Of a stretch of 61,145 nucleotides of DNA, positions 17,371 to 26,673 are shown in pieces (the stretch's first letter is position 1; every line of letters starts with the position of its first letter). Location of the stretch: assembly GCA_021414365.1 (NCBI GenBank), contig JAIOOR010000010.1, positions 1-61,145 of the forward strand, given 5' to 3'. The position numbers and the translations under genes were made by a program. This stretch comes from Nitrosarchaeum sp. (lineage in GTDB: Archaea > Thermoproteota > Nitrososphaeria > Nitrososphaerales > Nitrosopumilaceae). The notes beneath the pieces are model-generated. The model searched no databases. It was not told where the DNA came from and saw only the letters and a program-made list of their open reading frames with translations.

Positions 17371-17688
17371 TTATTCTTCAGTTGTTATAGCGACTCGATT
17401 CTTCAAGTTTTTGAGAAATTCACGAATTTGTTCATGTTGTTGAACAGTTTTATAAATTATATACAATTCATCATATGATAGGTTTAATTTTTTCAAATCC
17501 TCTTGTGATATACCATAGTGATTTAATACTGCCCAGCAAGATACTGAAACTTTTGGTCTGGTTACAGCACAGGTGCCCATCTGTATTGATATTTTATACA
17601 TAGTATCATATTCACAGCGAATCTTATACGTTCTCTGGAAAAACAAGTCAAAATCAGGTACCGTTATGGAACAAAATCTACAAAACAT
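17371..17688 (-). CDS. Hypothetical protein, up to 105 aa
   Basis: The longest frame starts MFCRFCSITVPDF, but an internal Met at residue 30 (MYKISIQMGTC) may be the true start. The body has a TCAVTRPKVSVSCWAVL segment with spaced cysteines, then a helical tail ending NRVAITTEE. I do not recognise a family. If the longer start is right, a CxxC pair at the N-terminus could bind metal. Confidence 0.5.
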   Translation of the reverse strand: MFCRFCSITVPDFDLFFQRTYKIRCEYDTMYKISIQMGTCAVTRPKVSVSCWAVLNHYGISQEDLKKLNLSYDELYIIYKTVQQHEQIREFLKNLKNRVAITTEE

Positions 17689-17763
17689 GACATAAAATCT
17701 GCAATAAAACCCATTTCAAAGAAAACTGAAAATCATATTAATAGAAAATTATCACAAAAATAC

Positions 17764-18147
17764 ATGAAAGAGCAGGTATATGGTACAGAAAAAGGACATA
17801 TCAACAAAGTTGTATCTTGGTTAAATGAACAAGCAGAATCTGAAGGTTTGAAACTGAAGTTAAAATCTGAAGACTATTTGTTATCGACTCAAAATTTTGG
17901 TGATTTTGAATTGTTTTCAGTATCCGATGATTCGCTCCTAGTCAGAAAATTAATTTCTAAAGCTGGAAAAAGATTTAACATAAAAATGATTGAAGGAGGG
18001 TATAAAGAAAAAGCAAGAATAATTCGCAGAAGAAAGTCTGATTATGCCAAAGTCCTAAAAGGTGATAAAGTCGTTGGGCATTTAGAATTAGAATCTGCCC
18101 GATTTGGGCCCCTAAAATGGGAGATTAAAGCTGAAGAAAGACGTTAG
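17764..18147 (+). CDS. Hypothetical basic protein, 127 aa
   Basis: A soluble protein with a mixed alpha-beta body and a strongly basic segment (KARIIRRRKSDYAKV) near residues 82-98, ending WEIKAEERR. The basic patch could bind nucleic acid. No known motif is seen. It is divergently arranged from the 105-aa gene, with a shared promoter region of about 75 bases. Confidence 0.65.
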   Translation: MKEQVYGTEKGHINKVVSWLNEQAESEGLKLKLKSEDYLLSTQNFGDFELFSVSDDSLLVRKLISKAGKRFNIKMIEGGYKEKARIIRRRKSDYAKVLKGDKVVGHLELESARFGPLKWEIKAEERR

Positions 18148-18200
18148 TGTTTTTAAAATTACTTTTTAAATTATTTATTTCAAATTTACCTTTACATAAT

Positions 18201-18671
18201 CTATCTTACAGTCTCTGGACTTTGAGTGGCAGTCATTACTGTCTCTTGTTGATTTGTTCTCTTTATGGTCACAAAAGATTTAGGCTCGATTTTTTTTAGT
18301 AAAAATTCTAACGAAAATGGTTTTTGAATAATTTGTAGAAATCCTTCTTTAGTTCCTTCTTGTGCTCTTAGAATATTTTGACCTTGTGCAGATAAAAAAA
18401 CTATCTTCTGTTCTGGACACATCTTGTGGATTTTTTCATACACCTCTGTCCCTTTCATTTTTGGCATATCCTGATCAAGTAGAACACAGTAATATGGAGG
18501 AGATTTGTCTTTTAATACAACCCGTCTATATCTAAATTCATTTGTAAATTTCTCAAAACATTTTGCACCGTCATTAAAAATTGTTATTTTGTATCCTTTT
18601 GCCTCCAAGAATTTTTTATACTGTGTAGCAGTAAAGGTATTGTCTTCTGCTATTAATAACTCTAAATCCAT
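18201..18671 (-). CDS. Stand-alone receiver (CheY-like) protein
   Basis: A 156-aa protein made of a receiver domain plus a short Thr/Gln-rich tail. The acidic pocket is AEDN, the phosphoacceptor D66 is in LLDQDMP, and the conserved Lys is in IQKPF. An insert of about ten residues (about 47-58) sits before the acceptor strand. It has no DNA-binding or enzyme output domain, so it should act by protein contact or relay. It is similar to the receivers at 43.8 and 46.2 kb. Confidence 0.88.
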   Translation of the reverse strand: MDLELLIAEDNTFTATQYKKFLEAKGYKITIFNDGAKCFEKFTNEFRYRRVVLKDKSPPYYCVLLDQDMPKMKGTEVYEKIHKMCPEQKIVFLSAQGQNILRAQEGTKEGFLQIIQKPFSLEFLLKKIEPKSFVTIKRTNQQETVMTATQSPETVR

Positions 18672-18722
18672 ATTTTTTCAATATTTTTTTAACTTAAGAG
18701 GATCTGTTTGTAAATATTAAGC

Positions 18723-19574
18723 TCATTTTTGGCATGTTGTAGTACCGTCTGATTTTTCGTTATACAAATCAACTACAGACATGATATCACAATCTGAAAT
18801 GTAAGGATATGTCATGTCTATAGTAGGTGCCATAAGATCTTCTGGAGCCGTAGAATGACCCAACCCTATCGCATGACCAAACTCATGTCTTGTTATGGTT
18901 TCTAATTGGCTAGAAGAAAGAGCGTTGACATTATAGATAGTTATGAATGCCTTTACAATTTTATCTCCTTCAAGAACTGTTTTTGTATATCCTGTATTTC
19001 CTGATCGATCTTTTATGTTTGAAAGAATTATGATGATATCTCCGTTTTCTTTATCTGAATTTGTAATCACAAAATTTTTAGGGATTGGAATTTTAGTGTC
19101 AGGTGTGGATTGAAGAGCTCCTTTCCAACCTAAATAATACGTAGAAAAAGAATTTTTTGGTCCTTTGTGTAATAACGAGTCATCTATACTCATAGTTTCA
19201 GTAGACATAATCGAGTTTTTAATAATCTCAATTGATTCATTAGGCATTGAAACTGGATTGATGATATTAACACTCAATGTTGTGCCGGGTAAAATTCTCC
19301 AGTATTTGTATAAATTTATAGAATCACCTCTTAAATTTTCAACTTGATATACTGTACTGAAAAGACCTGCTGGATTTAACATTTCTTCATGTTGGCCTGA
19401 TGATGAAGGTAATCCAGCAAAATACCCCCCAAAAAATATCAGAATCCCAAGTTGTGACAAAAGAATTGCCTTGCGGTTTTTTATTTTTTGAGTTTTTAAT
19501 CCAAATCTTCGATATGGTTTTGTATGATCTTTATGTTGTAAATTGTTTTTTAAAATTTCAAAATCATCAATCAT
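18723..19574 (-). CDS. Membrane-anchored matrixin-like zinc metalloprotease
   Basis: A 283-aa protein with a single membrane segment near residues 36-54 (LLSQLGILIFFGGYFAG) and an outside C-terminal catalytic domain. The zinc motif HEFGHAIGLGH fits HExxHxxGxxH of metzincins, and LMAPTIDMTYPY beyond it supplies the Met-turn region. The spacing is typical of archaeal matrixin-like peptidases. The substrate is unknown and there is no propeptide cysteine switch that I can identify. It is divergent from the secreted gene at 19.7 kb. Confidence 0.85.
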   Translation of the reverse strand: MIDDFEILKNNLQHKDHTKPYRRFGLKTQKIKNRKAILLSQLGILIFFGGYFAGLPSSSGQHEEMLNPAGLFSTVYQVENLRGDSINLYKYWRILPGTTLSVNIINPVSMPNESIEIIKNSIMSTETMSIDDSLLHKGPKNSFSTYYLGWKGALQSTPDTKIPIPKNFVITNSDKENGDIIIILSNIKDRSGNTGYTKTVLEGDKIVKAFITIYNVNALSSSQLETITRHEFGHAIGLGHSTAPEDLMAPTIDMTYPYISDCDIMSVVDLYNEKSDGTTTCQK

Positions 19575-19612
19575 GAAAATTCTTAGTCATGAGATGTCGA
19601 TATATTGAAGTC

Positions 19613-19658
19613 TGTTCATCATGAACAACCTTTTGTAATTGTTTAAATTGAACAAAAT
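19613..19658. promoter_or_regulatory. Two palindromic elements in divergent promoter region
   Basis: TGTTCATCATGAACA at 19613-19627 is a perfect 7-1-7 palindrome. TGTTTAAATTGAACAAAAT at 19640-19658 fits the 6-7-6 layout of the recurring operator with two mismatches. Both lie between the divergent metalloprotease and the secreted gene at 19692. Confidence 0.4.
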
Positions 19659-19691
19659 GTTCCTTTTGTATTCATTTGGAGCATTCAAAAC

Positions 19692-20450
19692 ATGCGTAAT
19701 AATAGAATGATGATGCTTTCGTTAATCCTAATTATGTTGGCTTTAATTATTATTTTAAAAACTGGGTTTTCAGATGCGGTAAATGTATCTAATGATTATG
19801 ACCAGTTTGACATTTCACAAATGCCTGAAACCCGATACTATGAGCAATATTCAGAATTAAGTGCACCTTCAAACACTGTTGTTGTCTATCCAATTCTTAC
19901 TCAAACTGCATATGCGTGGAAAGGAATACATGATTTCTATACCGGACGTTGTGATGCATGCAGTACAGTTAAAATTGACAAGTTTTATGATCCTATTTTC
20001 TCTACGGGTGCAAACAGCTTTAGAATATTGGAATTTTTGGGATATGATGTTATTGACGATATAGCAATTGATAAGGATCCAAATATCTTGAAAAAATACA
20101 ATTCTGTAGTTTTACTTCATAATGAATTTGTTACACAAAATGAATTTTTTGCAATCACTTCTCATCCAAATGTAATTTACTTGTATCCAGGAGCATTTAA
20201 CTCAAAAGTGAAAATAAATTATGATGACCAATCAATTACTTTACAGAGAGGACCCGCGTTTCCAGAGTCTGATGTTAAAAGTGGATTTGATTGGACGTAT
20301 GACAATTCCAATATTTCAGACAATACCTCTTGTGAAAATTGGAGTTTTGAAATGATTTACCATGGATACATGTTAAATTGTACTCCTGAATATCTAATTC
20401 AAGACAGTGATAATTTATTAAAAGAAATAAAAAAATTAAGTGAAATTTAA
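19692..20450 (+). CDS. Secreted or membrane-anchored protein of unknown function
   Basis: A 252-aa protein whose first 30 residues hold a strong hydrophobic segment (MMMLSLILIMLALIIIL), so it is exported or anchored. The body has two Cys near residue 82 (GRCDACS) and two near the C-terminus (TSCENW and LNCTPEY), which may form disulfides. A segment LEFLGYDVIDD with VVLLHNEFVT recalls Rossmann-like or glutamine-amidotransferase-like folds, but no catalytic motif is visible. I do not recognise a family with certainty. Confidence 0.65.
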   Translation: MRNNRMMMLSLILIMLALIIILKTGFSDAVNVSNDYDQFDISQMPETRYYEQYSELSAPSNTVVVYPILTQTAYAWKGIHDFYTGRCDACSTVKIDKFYDPIFSTGANSFRILEFLGYDVIDDIAIDKDPNILKKYNSVVLLHNEFVTQNEFFAITSHPNVIYLYPGAFNSKVKINYDDQSITLQRGPAFPESDVKSGFDWTYDNSNISDNTSCENWSFEMIYHGYMLNCTPEYLIQDSDNLLKEIKKLSEI

Positions 20451-20538
20451 TTTTTTTAATATTTTTGCAAAATTCTTTTTAGCATTAATTCAAAGTATGT
20501 TTTGAAATATCCTCAAAATATTATCTCTAAAAAACAAT

Positions 20539-22866
20539 TTATTTTTTCTTCTTTTTCATGTATATTACAATTCCGCCAATTAGTGCCGGAACAAGTATTA
20601 TCACAGGATCAAATCCACCCATGTCCGGTTTTGTAAATGATTTTTGTAGTTTTGATTCATCAATAATGTCTTGAGATGTTGCATTTACTTTGACTATTTT
20701 AGATGCAAATGCCGATTGAATTGGACCTTCTCCAATACTGGCAATAATTTTGACTTTATCTTTTGAAGTTGCGATAACTGATGCAATGGCCTCTCCTGTT
20801 GGCCCTGTTTTTTCATCGGAAATTGTAGATATTCCACCTTCTAATGTCCATTTGATACCTGCATTTTGTAAAGGAGCGCCATTTTGTGTTGCTTGAATGG
20901 AAACAATAAATGAATCGCCTTCGTTAATCAAATCTTCGCTAGTAATTTTTATTGTTGGTGTGGCTTCTTCAACTTTGATTTCGTCTGTAACTAATGGTAG
21001 TCCTTCTGAAACTAATGATACATCAATATTTCCAGTAGTTTTTGGAGTGATATCTAATTTGACAAAACTAATTCCTTGAGGAATAATTATGTTATTTGGA
21101 AAATTGATAATAGATGGATCGGATGAAAATATTTTTACTTCGGTGTCTTTATTTGCGTTTATTGGTAATCCATTTGAATTTAATATCTGAATAGTAAAAG
21201 TGTCTTTTACTCCACTGAATAATTTTTCTGAGTGATCAATTTTCAATGAATCAGGATTTGATGATGTACTTGAAAGAGAAACAGTCGCCTCAAATTCTCC
21301 TACACTTAATGTAATACTCTCGTCTCCAGAATCAATTGCAGTAATAGGAATTAAAACAAAGTAAGGAAATATTTCCATTTTGGATTTATCTATTTTAAAA
21401 ATTTTAGATTCTGAAATATCTATTTGTTGGATTTGTGAAGTTTTAAATAATTTTCCATCCGATGATTCCATGTAAACTATCATCCATTGCTCTTCTCCAT
21501 TTAGAACCGTGTTGGCATGTAAATGAGTCTTTAAAGTTACTGCGTCTTTGCTAAAGCCTTGAATGTCCAGTGAGATAGGTTTAAAATTTTGAATTTGTGG
21601 TGCTATATCCGTATCAGAAGGTACAAAATTTCCCATATTTCCAAATACTAAAGATGAATCAGTACCTTTTTTCAATATCGAAGGTTCAATTTTTATTGAT
21701 TTATCTGAAACAGAGAATGGTATTATTATATCTCTATTAGCAATTACAGGTTTGCCATTTGCATCTTCAAGATAAATAACTCCTATCAGCTGATTATTGC
21801 CATTTGCTAGAACAGATAATGGGTAAAATTTGACCTCTTCATCGTCGTATGATTCACTATCTAGTGTTTGAAATGTTTTTTCTACAACAATCAATGGGTC
21901 CTGCGTAGTTGCAGTTAATGTAAATGAATTCACTACTCCCTTTTGAATTGAAAATGTTGTTTCTCCTGTTGTCTCTCCTTTTTTAATTTGGAAATATCCT
22001 ATTCTGGTAAGAGCATCTTCTTCCAAACTTGTATTGACTGCTTCTGAATTAGTGGAAATTTGATAATGTACTGTAATGTCTTCGTCGGCTTCAATTAATT
22101 TTCCATTTGAAAATAACTGTGCAATTAAATGCGTATTTGATGATTTAGATGAAGTGATTATTTCGGGAACAATTGCTATCTCAATTGTTCTTTTTGGTTC
22201 TTCTTCAACTGTTAGTAGTTTAGAAGATTCAAGTTCATCTGTTTTTGCAGTAATTGTAACAATCCCATCTTTAATGCCAGTAAATATCTGCTTAGATCCA
22301 AAATCTCCTTTAGAAATAATTACATTTGAATTTTCTAACGAAATAATTCCTGATTTAGATGTATTAAGTTTAACCAGATAATCTTTATCTGCTCTTATTG
22401 CTGCACCATTCTCATCAGTCAATAATAATGACAACACTCCTTGATTATTTTCTTTAATATCCAGGGTATCCGGAAAAATATCTAATGAAATATTTTTAGG
22501 AAGATTATTTCCGTACACTGTAATTGGAATTTGTAATAACTGCGCTCCCTCGCCATAAACATAAAGTACCGTTTCACCTTCTTTTTTTGCGTCTAGTTTA
22601 ATAATTGTTTTATAATCATGTGTTTGTTTCATGTCTACCACATCTATTATGGATTTATCATGTGATTCTACTTTTAGGTCATGAATTTTTTCCAACTGCA
22701 CTTGTCCATTAACACTAGTGAATAGTTCAAGCATCACTATATCATTTTCATGAATTTTTTGAGGGAGTATATTATATTCTATATCATAATTGTTTTCAAT
22801 GGCAAATGTTTTTCCAATAGTTGTAAAAAATATCAGGAAAATTAGTCCCACTAAAAGCAATTTCAT
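20539..22866 (-). CDS. Large surface protein with Ig-like repeats and C-terminal anchor
   Basis: A 775-aa protein with a signal peptide (KLLLVGLIFLIFFTTIGKTFA), a long beta-rich body, and a C-terminal membrane helix FDPVIILVPALIGGIVIYM followed by a Lys-rich end. The body repeats bacterial-Ig (Big)/invasin-type patterns such as DENGAAIRADKDY, DANGKPVIANRD and NSNGLPINANKD, at least four times. This is the architecture of thaumarchaeal surface or adhesion proteins. It is likely part of the cell envelope. Direct repeats in the intergenic region upstream may be control sites. Confidence 0.83.
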   Translation of the reverse strand: MKLLLVGLIFLIFFTTIGKTFAIENNYDIEYNILPQKIHENDIVMLELFTSVNGQVQLEKIHDLKVESHDKSIIDVVDMKQTHDYKTIIKLDAKKEGETVLYVYGEGAQLLQIPITVYGNNLPKNISLDIFPDTLDIKENNQGVLSLLLTDENGAAIRADKDYLVKLNTSKSGIISLENSNVIISKGDFGSKQIFTGIKDGIVTITAKTDELESSKLLTVEEEPKRTIEIAIVPEIITSSKSSNTHLIAQLFSNGKLIEADEDITVHYQISTNSEAVNTSLEEDALTRIGYFQIKKGETTGETTFSIQKGVVNSFTLTATTQDPLIVVEKTFQTLDSESYDDEEVKFYPLSVLANGNNQLIGVIYLEDANGKPVIANRDIIIPFSVSDKSIKIEPSILKKGTDSSLVFGNMGNFVPSDTDIAPQIQNFKPISLDIQGFSKDAVTLKTHLHANTVLNGEEQWMIVYMESSDGKLFKTSQIQQIDISESKIFKIDKSKMEIFPYFVLIPITAIDSGDESITLSVGEFEATVSLSSTSSNPDSLKIDHSEKLFSGVKDTFTIQILNSNGLPINANKDTEVKIFSSDPSIINFPNNIIIPQGISFVKLDITPKTTGNIDVSLVSEGLPLVTDEIKVEEATPTIKITSEDLINEGDSFIVSIQATQNGAPLQNAGIKWTLEGGISTISDEKTGPTGEAIASVIATSKDKVKIIASIGEGPIQSAFASKIVKVNATSQDIIDESKLQKSFTKPDMGGFDPVIILVPALIGGIVIYMKKKKK

Positions 22867-22907
22867 TATAAAAATTAGGTCTAAAAATCATATAATCTAC
22901 AGTTTAT

Positions 22908-22970
22908 ACAACTTGAACGTACAAGTGCCTCAAATGAACAATCAATAGTTCAAACAACTTGAACGCACAG
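22908..22970. repeat. Direct repeat ACAACTTGAACGYACARG, two copies
   Basis: The 17-18-base element occurs at 22908-22925 and 22954-22970, 46 bases apart start to start, in the gap between the divergent surface-protein and TPR genes. One turn of reading shows no other explanation. The spacing is near four or five helical turns, as expected for paired regulator sites. Confidence 0.5.
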
Positions 22971-23003
22971 AATGCTATTAGATTAAAAATATCATCATAC
23001 CTA

Positions 23004-24806
23004 ATGTCTGCAAATTCTGCAATGGTTAAATTTAAGATGGTAAACGGCCTGATAGGCAGCATTTTAGAAGAAAACGGTCTTTCGCTCAAGTCATTATTTC
23101 CAAAATTACCCCCCATAAACATTGAAACAAAGTCAAAAATCGATAAATTGCTAGAATCTAGAGAACGAATCAAAAGTCAAATTGAGGATACAAATTTTGA
23201 TGATTTTACAGATGATCTAAATCTGGCAAATTATTTTCTTGCTTGCAGACAATTTACAGAATCTTTAAAATATTATGAAAGTGCCCTGATAAAAAATCCA
23301 CAGTCATATTCTGCTTTGTGTAATAAAGGATTATGTCTTTACAATCTATCTCAATTAGATGAAGCGATTGCATCTTATAATGAAGCCCTGAAAACATATC
23401 ACAATATTCCAGAGGCCTTTTTTATGAAGGGAAAAATTATGTTGTCAAAACAAAATACTGCAGAAGCTATAAACCAATTTCACCATGTATTGGATTTGGA
23501 ACCTGAAAATGTTGAAGCAAAATACTACCTAGCTAAATCAGTGCTAAAAACAAACAACACAGATAACGCAATAAAAATTTTAGAGTCCATTGTAGAAAAT
23601 CATGAGCATGTAGAGTCTTTGCTTTTATTAGGGCAGATTGCAATAAAAAACAATGATTCTCCAAAAGCATCACTATATCTAACAAAACTTTTGGAACTCT
23701 CACCAAACAATATAGAAGCTCATCTTCTTTTAGGAAAAATAAATATAAATGGAAAGATTACAGATGACGCAGTTTCTCATTTTGAGAAAATTTTGGAACT
23801 CTCACCAAACAATATAGAATCCAATCTTCTTTTGGGAAGAATCAAAATGGATGCAAACAATACTGATGAAGCACTTTCTCATTTTGAAAAAATCTTGGAA
23901 ATATCCCCAAATCATATGGATGCATTAAATTCTAAAATTATACTATTAGAAAAGCTGGGAAAAGTAGATGAGGCCATAGAATACTGTGAACGATTCGCAG
24001 CATCCCTGTCTGATCCTACGGAACAAGTTCTCAAAAAGGGAATTTTATTGTACAATAGCAACAGAATTGGTGAGGCACTTGCAAACTTTAATGAGATTTT
24101 GGGAAAATCCAATAACAATAATGTCGCTCTATTATACAAAGCAAAAATCTTTACTCAAAAACAAGAGTTTCAAGAAGCACTGTCTTGCATAGATATTATT
24201 TTAAAATCAGAATCAGATAATGTAGATGCGCTGGAATGTGCAGCTGATCTGTCACTTAAAGTTGGAAATTATGAAAACGCATTGTCTTACTTTAATGATA
24301 TCTTATCAAGAATGCCTCACTCAAAATCATTTTTAGAAAAAAAATCCCAAGTCTTATCCATACTTGGACTCCATGAGGAATCAGGACAAATATACATGGA
24401 ACTGCTTCAGCATGATAAAACAAACGTGCCTATTTTGTGCGAACTCGGTAAGATCCATCTGATTTTGCATAATTATGAAAAAGCGATAGACTTCTTTGAT
24501 AGCGCGCTTAGGAAAAAGCCATTTGATTCTAAAATTATATTTAAAAAATCCCTGGCATTTTTCTCTCAGCAAAAATATGATGCTTCAATTCTTTGCCTGG
24601 AAAAAATCTCCGAGACAGATCCTCTTTATGACTATGCCCAATATCAAAAATCAAAGATTCAGATGATACGTGGAAATACAAAACAGTCCATGGAGATTTT
24701 ATCAAAAATAATCAAATCAAACAATGTCTTCAAGTATATGGCATCCAATGAAATACTATTTGAAAGTATTTCAGATACGTATGAATTCAAAGAATTAACA
24801 AAATAA
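23004..24806 (+). CDS. TPR-repeat protein
   Basis: A soluble protein of about 600 residues made of tandem tetratricopeptide repeats from about residue 65 to the end. Units such as NPQSYSALCNKGLCLYNLS, DEAIASYNEALK and SPNNIEAHLLLGK are clear, and some neighbouring repeats are nearly identical at DNA level near 23690-23900. A longer frame starts 45 bases upstream, but that start falls in a direct repeat of the promoter region, so the ATG at 23004 (MSANSAMVKF) is preferred. Such proteins are scaffolds for protein complexes; the partner is unknown. Confidence 0.9.
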   Translation: MSANSAMVKFKMVNGLIGSILEENGLSLKSLFPKLPPINIETKSKIDKLLESRERIKSQIEDTNFDDFTDDLNLANYFLACRQFTESLKYYESALIKNPQSYSALCNKGLCLYNLSQLDEAIASYNEALKTYHNIPEAFFMKGKIMLSKQNTAEAINQFHHVLDLEPENVEAKYYLAKSVLKTNNTDNAIKILESIVENHEHVESLLLLGQIAIKNNDSPKASLYLTKLLELSPNNIEAHLLLGKININGKITDDAVSHFEKILELSPNNIESNLLLGRIKMDANNTDEALSHFEKILEISPNHMDALNSKIILLEKLGKVDEAIEYCERFAASLSDPTEQVLKKGILLYNSNRIGEALANFNEILGKSNNNNVALLYKAKIFTQKQEFQEALSCIDIILKSESDNVDALECAADLSLKVGNYENALSYFNDILSRMPHSKSFLEKKSQVLSILGLHEESGQIYMELLQHDKTNVPILCELGKIHLILHNYEKAIDFFDSALRKKPFDSKIIFKKSLAFFSQQKYDASILCLEKISETDPLYDYAQYQKSKIQMIRGNTKQSMEILSKIIKSNNVFKYMASNEILFESISDTYEFKELTK

Positions 24807-24818
24807 AAAAAATAAAAA

Positions 24819-25628
24819 TTAAATGGAAGATACCATTTCCATTGGTTTTGATTTTTTCCACATATGATTGCACAGACTGAACATGTTTTCAACCATTTCT
24901 TCAGAATTTGTATACATGATTGAATCTACTTCATCAATCAGGTCCATTGATTCTTTCATTGCGCCTGACATGATAAGTTGTCGTTTTGTTTCTACTATCA
25001 TTCTACTTTTTGATGGTAGTTTTCCAATTCTAACTTCTGTAGCACCTAGCTGATTAATAATTTCCATAGTCTTTGAATTACACTCGTTTGTAATGATTTT
25101 GATATCCGCGCCATCATTTACTCGTGCATGGATTTTATCTGGAATGGATGTGTGATACATTCTCATTAAATCCTCTGATGTAGTGACTAGGAAAATTTTG
25201 TTTGTTGATTCTTGAATCAGTTTTCCAATTCTAGTGTAGATGTTAGATCTTCCTTGTACAATTGAGAACGAAGACAAATCCGTAGGAGTTGTTTCTCTTT
25301 CATAATTGTTTAGATTTTCTACAAGAGTTCTTGCTAATTTTTGCAACATGATGATCTCATCTTCCTTTTTTTGAATCACACTTGTTAATGCCTCAGATGG
25401 TTGTACAGCATTTACAATTGTAGGATTTGAAAAGGTTGTAGAGATAACGCCCATATTTCTTAGCTTGTTTAAAGATCTGTATGCTTTCCCTCTATCTACA
25501 TCCAGTTTTTGTGCCATTGTGCCAACAGTTACAGAACCCATTTGAAGTAAACCGACATAGATTTTTGCATCAATTTCTTCTAACCCGAAATGAAACAGTG
25601 AAGTGTAAATTTCATCTTTGCTTACCAT
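24819..25628 (-). CDS. TrmB family regulator beside the archaellum locus
   Basis: A 269-aa TrmB protein with a winged HTH at residues 5-85 (GLEEIDAKIYVGLLQMG, then VDRGKAYRSLNKLRNMGVI) and a C-terminal phospholipase-D-like sensory domain. It is divergent from the first archaellin gene with only about 220 bases between them, so it is the best local candidate to regulate the archaellum operon. That role is inferred from position. No self-site of the recurring 19-bp type was found directly at its own start. Confidence 0.88.
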   Translation of the reverse strand: MVSKDEIYTSLFHFGLEEIDAKIYVGLLQMGSVTVGTMAQKLDVDRGKAYRSLNKLRNMGVISTTFSNPTIVNAVQPSEALTSVIQKKEDEIIMLQKLARTLVENLNNYERETTPTDLSSFSIVQGRSNIYTRIGKLIQESTNKIFLVTTSEDLMRMYHTSIPDKIHARVNDGADIKIITNECNSKTMEIINQLGATEVRIGKLPSKSRMIVETKRQLIMSGAMKESMDLIDEVDSIMYTNSEEMVENMFSLCNHMWKKSKPMEMVSSI

Positions 25629-25790
25629 ATTACATTCCTCTCTGTATTTGGGTGATATTTATTTCTGATCTACTATGCGTAATTATATACGGTAGATACT
25701 GTTGTTTACTTGTCATCATAGGTATAACAGAAATTTGTATAATTAGATGTTGTATGTATATCATAAACGAACAACGAATTTTTTCTGAAC

Positions 25791-25809
25791 TGTATGTTCA
25801 CTCCATACA
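25791..25809 (+). promoter_or_regulatory. Recurring 19-bp palindrome upstream of archaellin 1
   Basis: TGTATGTTCACTCCATACA has perfect 6-base arms and a 7-base spacer. It directly abuts the sequence CACTCTAGGATATACCC, which contains a TATA-like GGATATAC. The same downstream stretch recurs before archaellin 3. Its place just upstream of the TATA-like box is where archaeal activators bind. Confidence 0.6.
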
Positions 25810-25848
25810 CACTCTAGGATATACCCAAACCACACTATTCTCTAATCA

Positions 25849-26562
25849 ATGAAATTACAACGAAAGGGAACGCGACATTCTCATCGTGGAGTCATCGGTG
25901 TAGAGTCTGCAATAGTTATGATTGCATTTGTAATCGTAGCAGCAGCCTTGGCATTTGTTGTACTAAACATGGGATTCTCTACTTCGCAAAAAGCAAAGAC
26001 AACCATTCTTTCAGGATTGGCAGAATCAAGTAGCAGCTTGGAAGTCTCTGGTAAAGTTATTGGAGTTGGATGTACTACCGCTGCTGGTAGCTGTACCAGT
26101 TCACCAGTGCTTAATGCAACTGCAATACCAATCAAAATTACATCTGGTGGTGATTCAGTTGAATTATCTGCTGCAACCACAACAGTAAGCTATGTCAGCA
26201 ATTCAAAACAATACACTGACATTTATGTTGGACCACTTCCAGCAACAACAGAATATCGTTCATTGTCAGATGCATTTGATGGTGCTGTAGGTGTTTTGAG
26301 TGGATTTTCAGGTACTGTACAACCAATTACAGGAACAAATCCATCTTCAACTAGTGCATTTGTTTATTGGACTGTAGCATCAAACACCAATGCAATACTA
26401 GATCAAGGTGAACACGCTATTTTGGCAATCGCATATGCTTCTGCTGATAGACCAGCTGCATTGGATAAAATCAGAGCTGAAATAATTGTGTCAACAGGTG
26501 CTTCATTGACAGTAGAAAGACAAGTTCCAAACATCACTACTAGCGTAGTAGATCTAGGTTAA
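25849..26562 (+). CDS. flaB: Archaellin 1
   Basis: A 237-aa filament subunit of the archaellum. A basic leader MKLQRKGTRHSHRG precedes the class III cleavage site, giving a mature start VIGVESAI followed by a long hydrophobic helix (VIVAAALAFVVLNMGF) that forms the filament core. The C-terminal beta domain ends VPNITTSVVDLG. A CTTAAGSC cysteine pair near residue 70 is unusual for archaellins. It should be cut by FlaK at 6.9 kb. A short hairpin terminator follows. The name arlB is also used. Confidence 0.95.
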   Translation: MKLQRKGTRHSHRGVIGVESAIVMIAFVIVAAALAFVVLNMGFSTSQKAKTTILSGLAESSSSLEVSGKVIGVGCTTAAGSCTSSPVLNATAIPIKITSGGDSVELSAATTTVSYVSNSKQYTDIYVGPLPATTEYRSLSDAFDGAVGVLSGFSGTVQPITGTNPSSTSAFVYWTVASNTNAILDQGEHAILAIAYASADRPAALDKIRAEIIVSTGASLTVERQVPNITTSVVDLG

Positions 26563-26605
26563 ACCAGTTTTCTGGTTTTCCCAATTTTTCTTCTTTTTAA
26601 TTTTT
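26561..26605 (+). terminator. Hairpin plus T-rich tail after archaellin 1
   Basis: AAACCAG-TTTT-CTGGTTT (26561-26577) overlaps the archaellin 1 stop codon and is followed by a T-rich tract. It would end most transcripts here and favour high expression of the first archaellin, with archaellin 2 started from its own promoter. Confidence 0.6.
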
Positions 26606-26630
26606 AAAATTAAACTAGTCTGTTTGAATT

Positions 26631-26649
26631 ATACACACTTGATCATATA
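26631..26649 (+). promoter_or_regulatory. Recurring 19-bp element upstream of archaellin 2 (degenerate)
   Basis: TGTTTGAATTATACACACT has the full left arm TGTTTG and a decayed right arm CACACT. It sits 25 bases before the GTG start, just ahead of a TATA-like ATCATATACTATTATA. The placement agrees with the sites of archaellins 1 and 3. Confidence 0.4.
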
Positions 26650-26673
26650 CTATTATACGATTGTTTAAAATTA

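Noticed and set aside
18705-18723. TGTTTG-N7-TAAGCT upstream of the receiver at 18671.
   Set aside because: Only the left arm matches; three of six bases of the right arm are wrong, so it is not counted as an operator.
22904-23003. Longer start of the TPR protein at 22959.
   Set aside because: It begins inside the direct repeat of the promoter region; ATG 23004 is more plausible.
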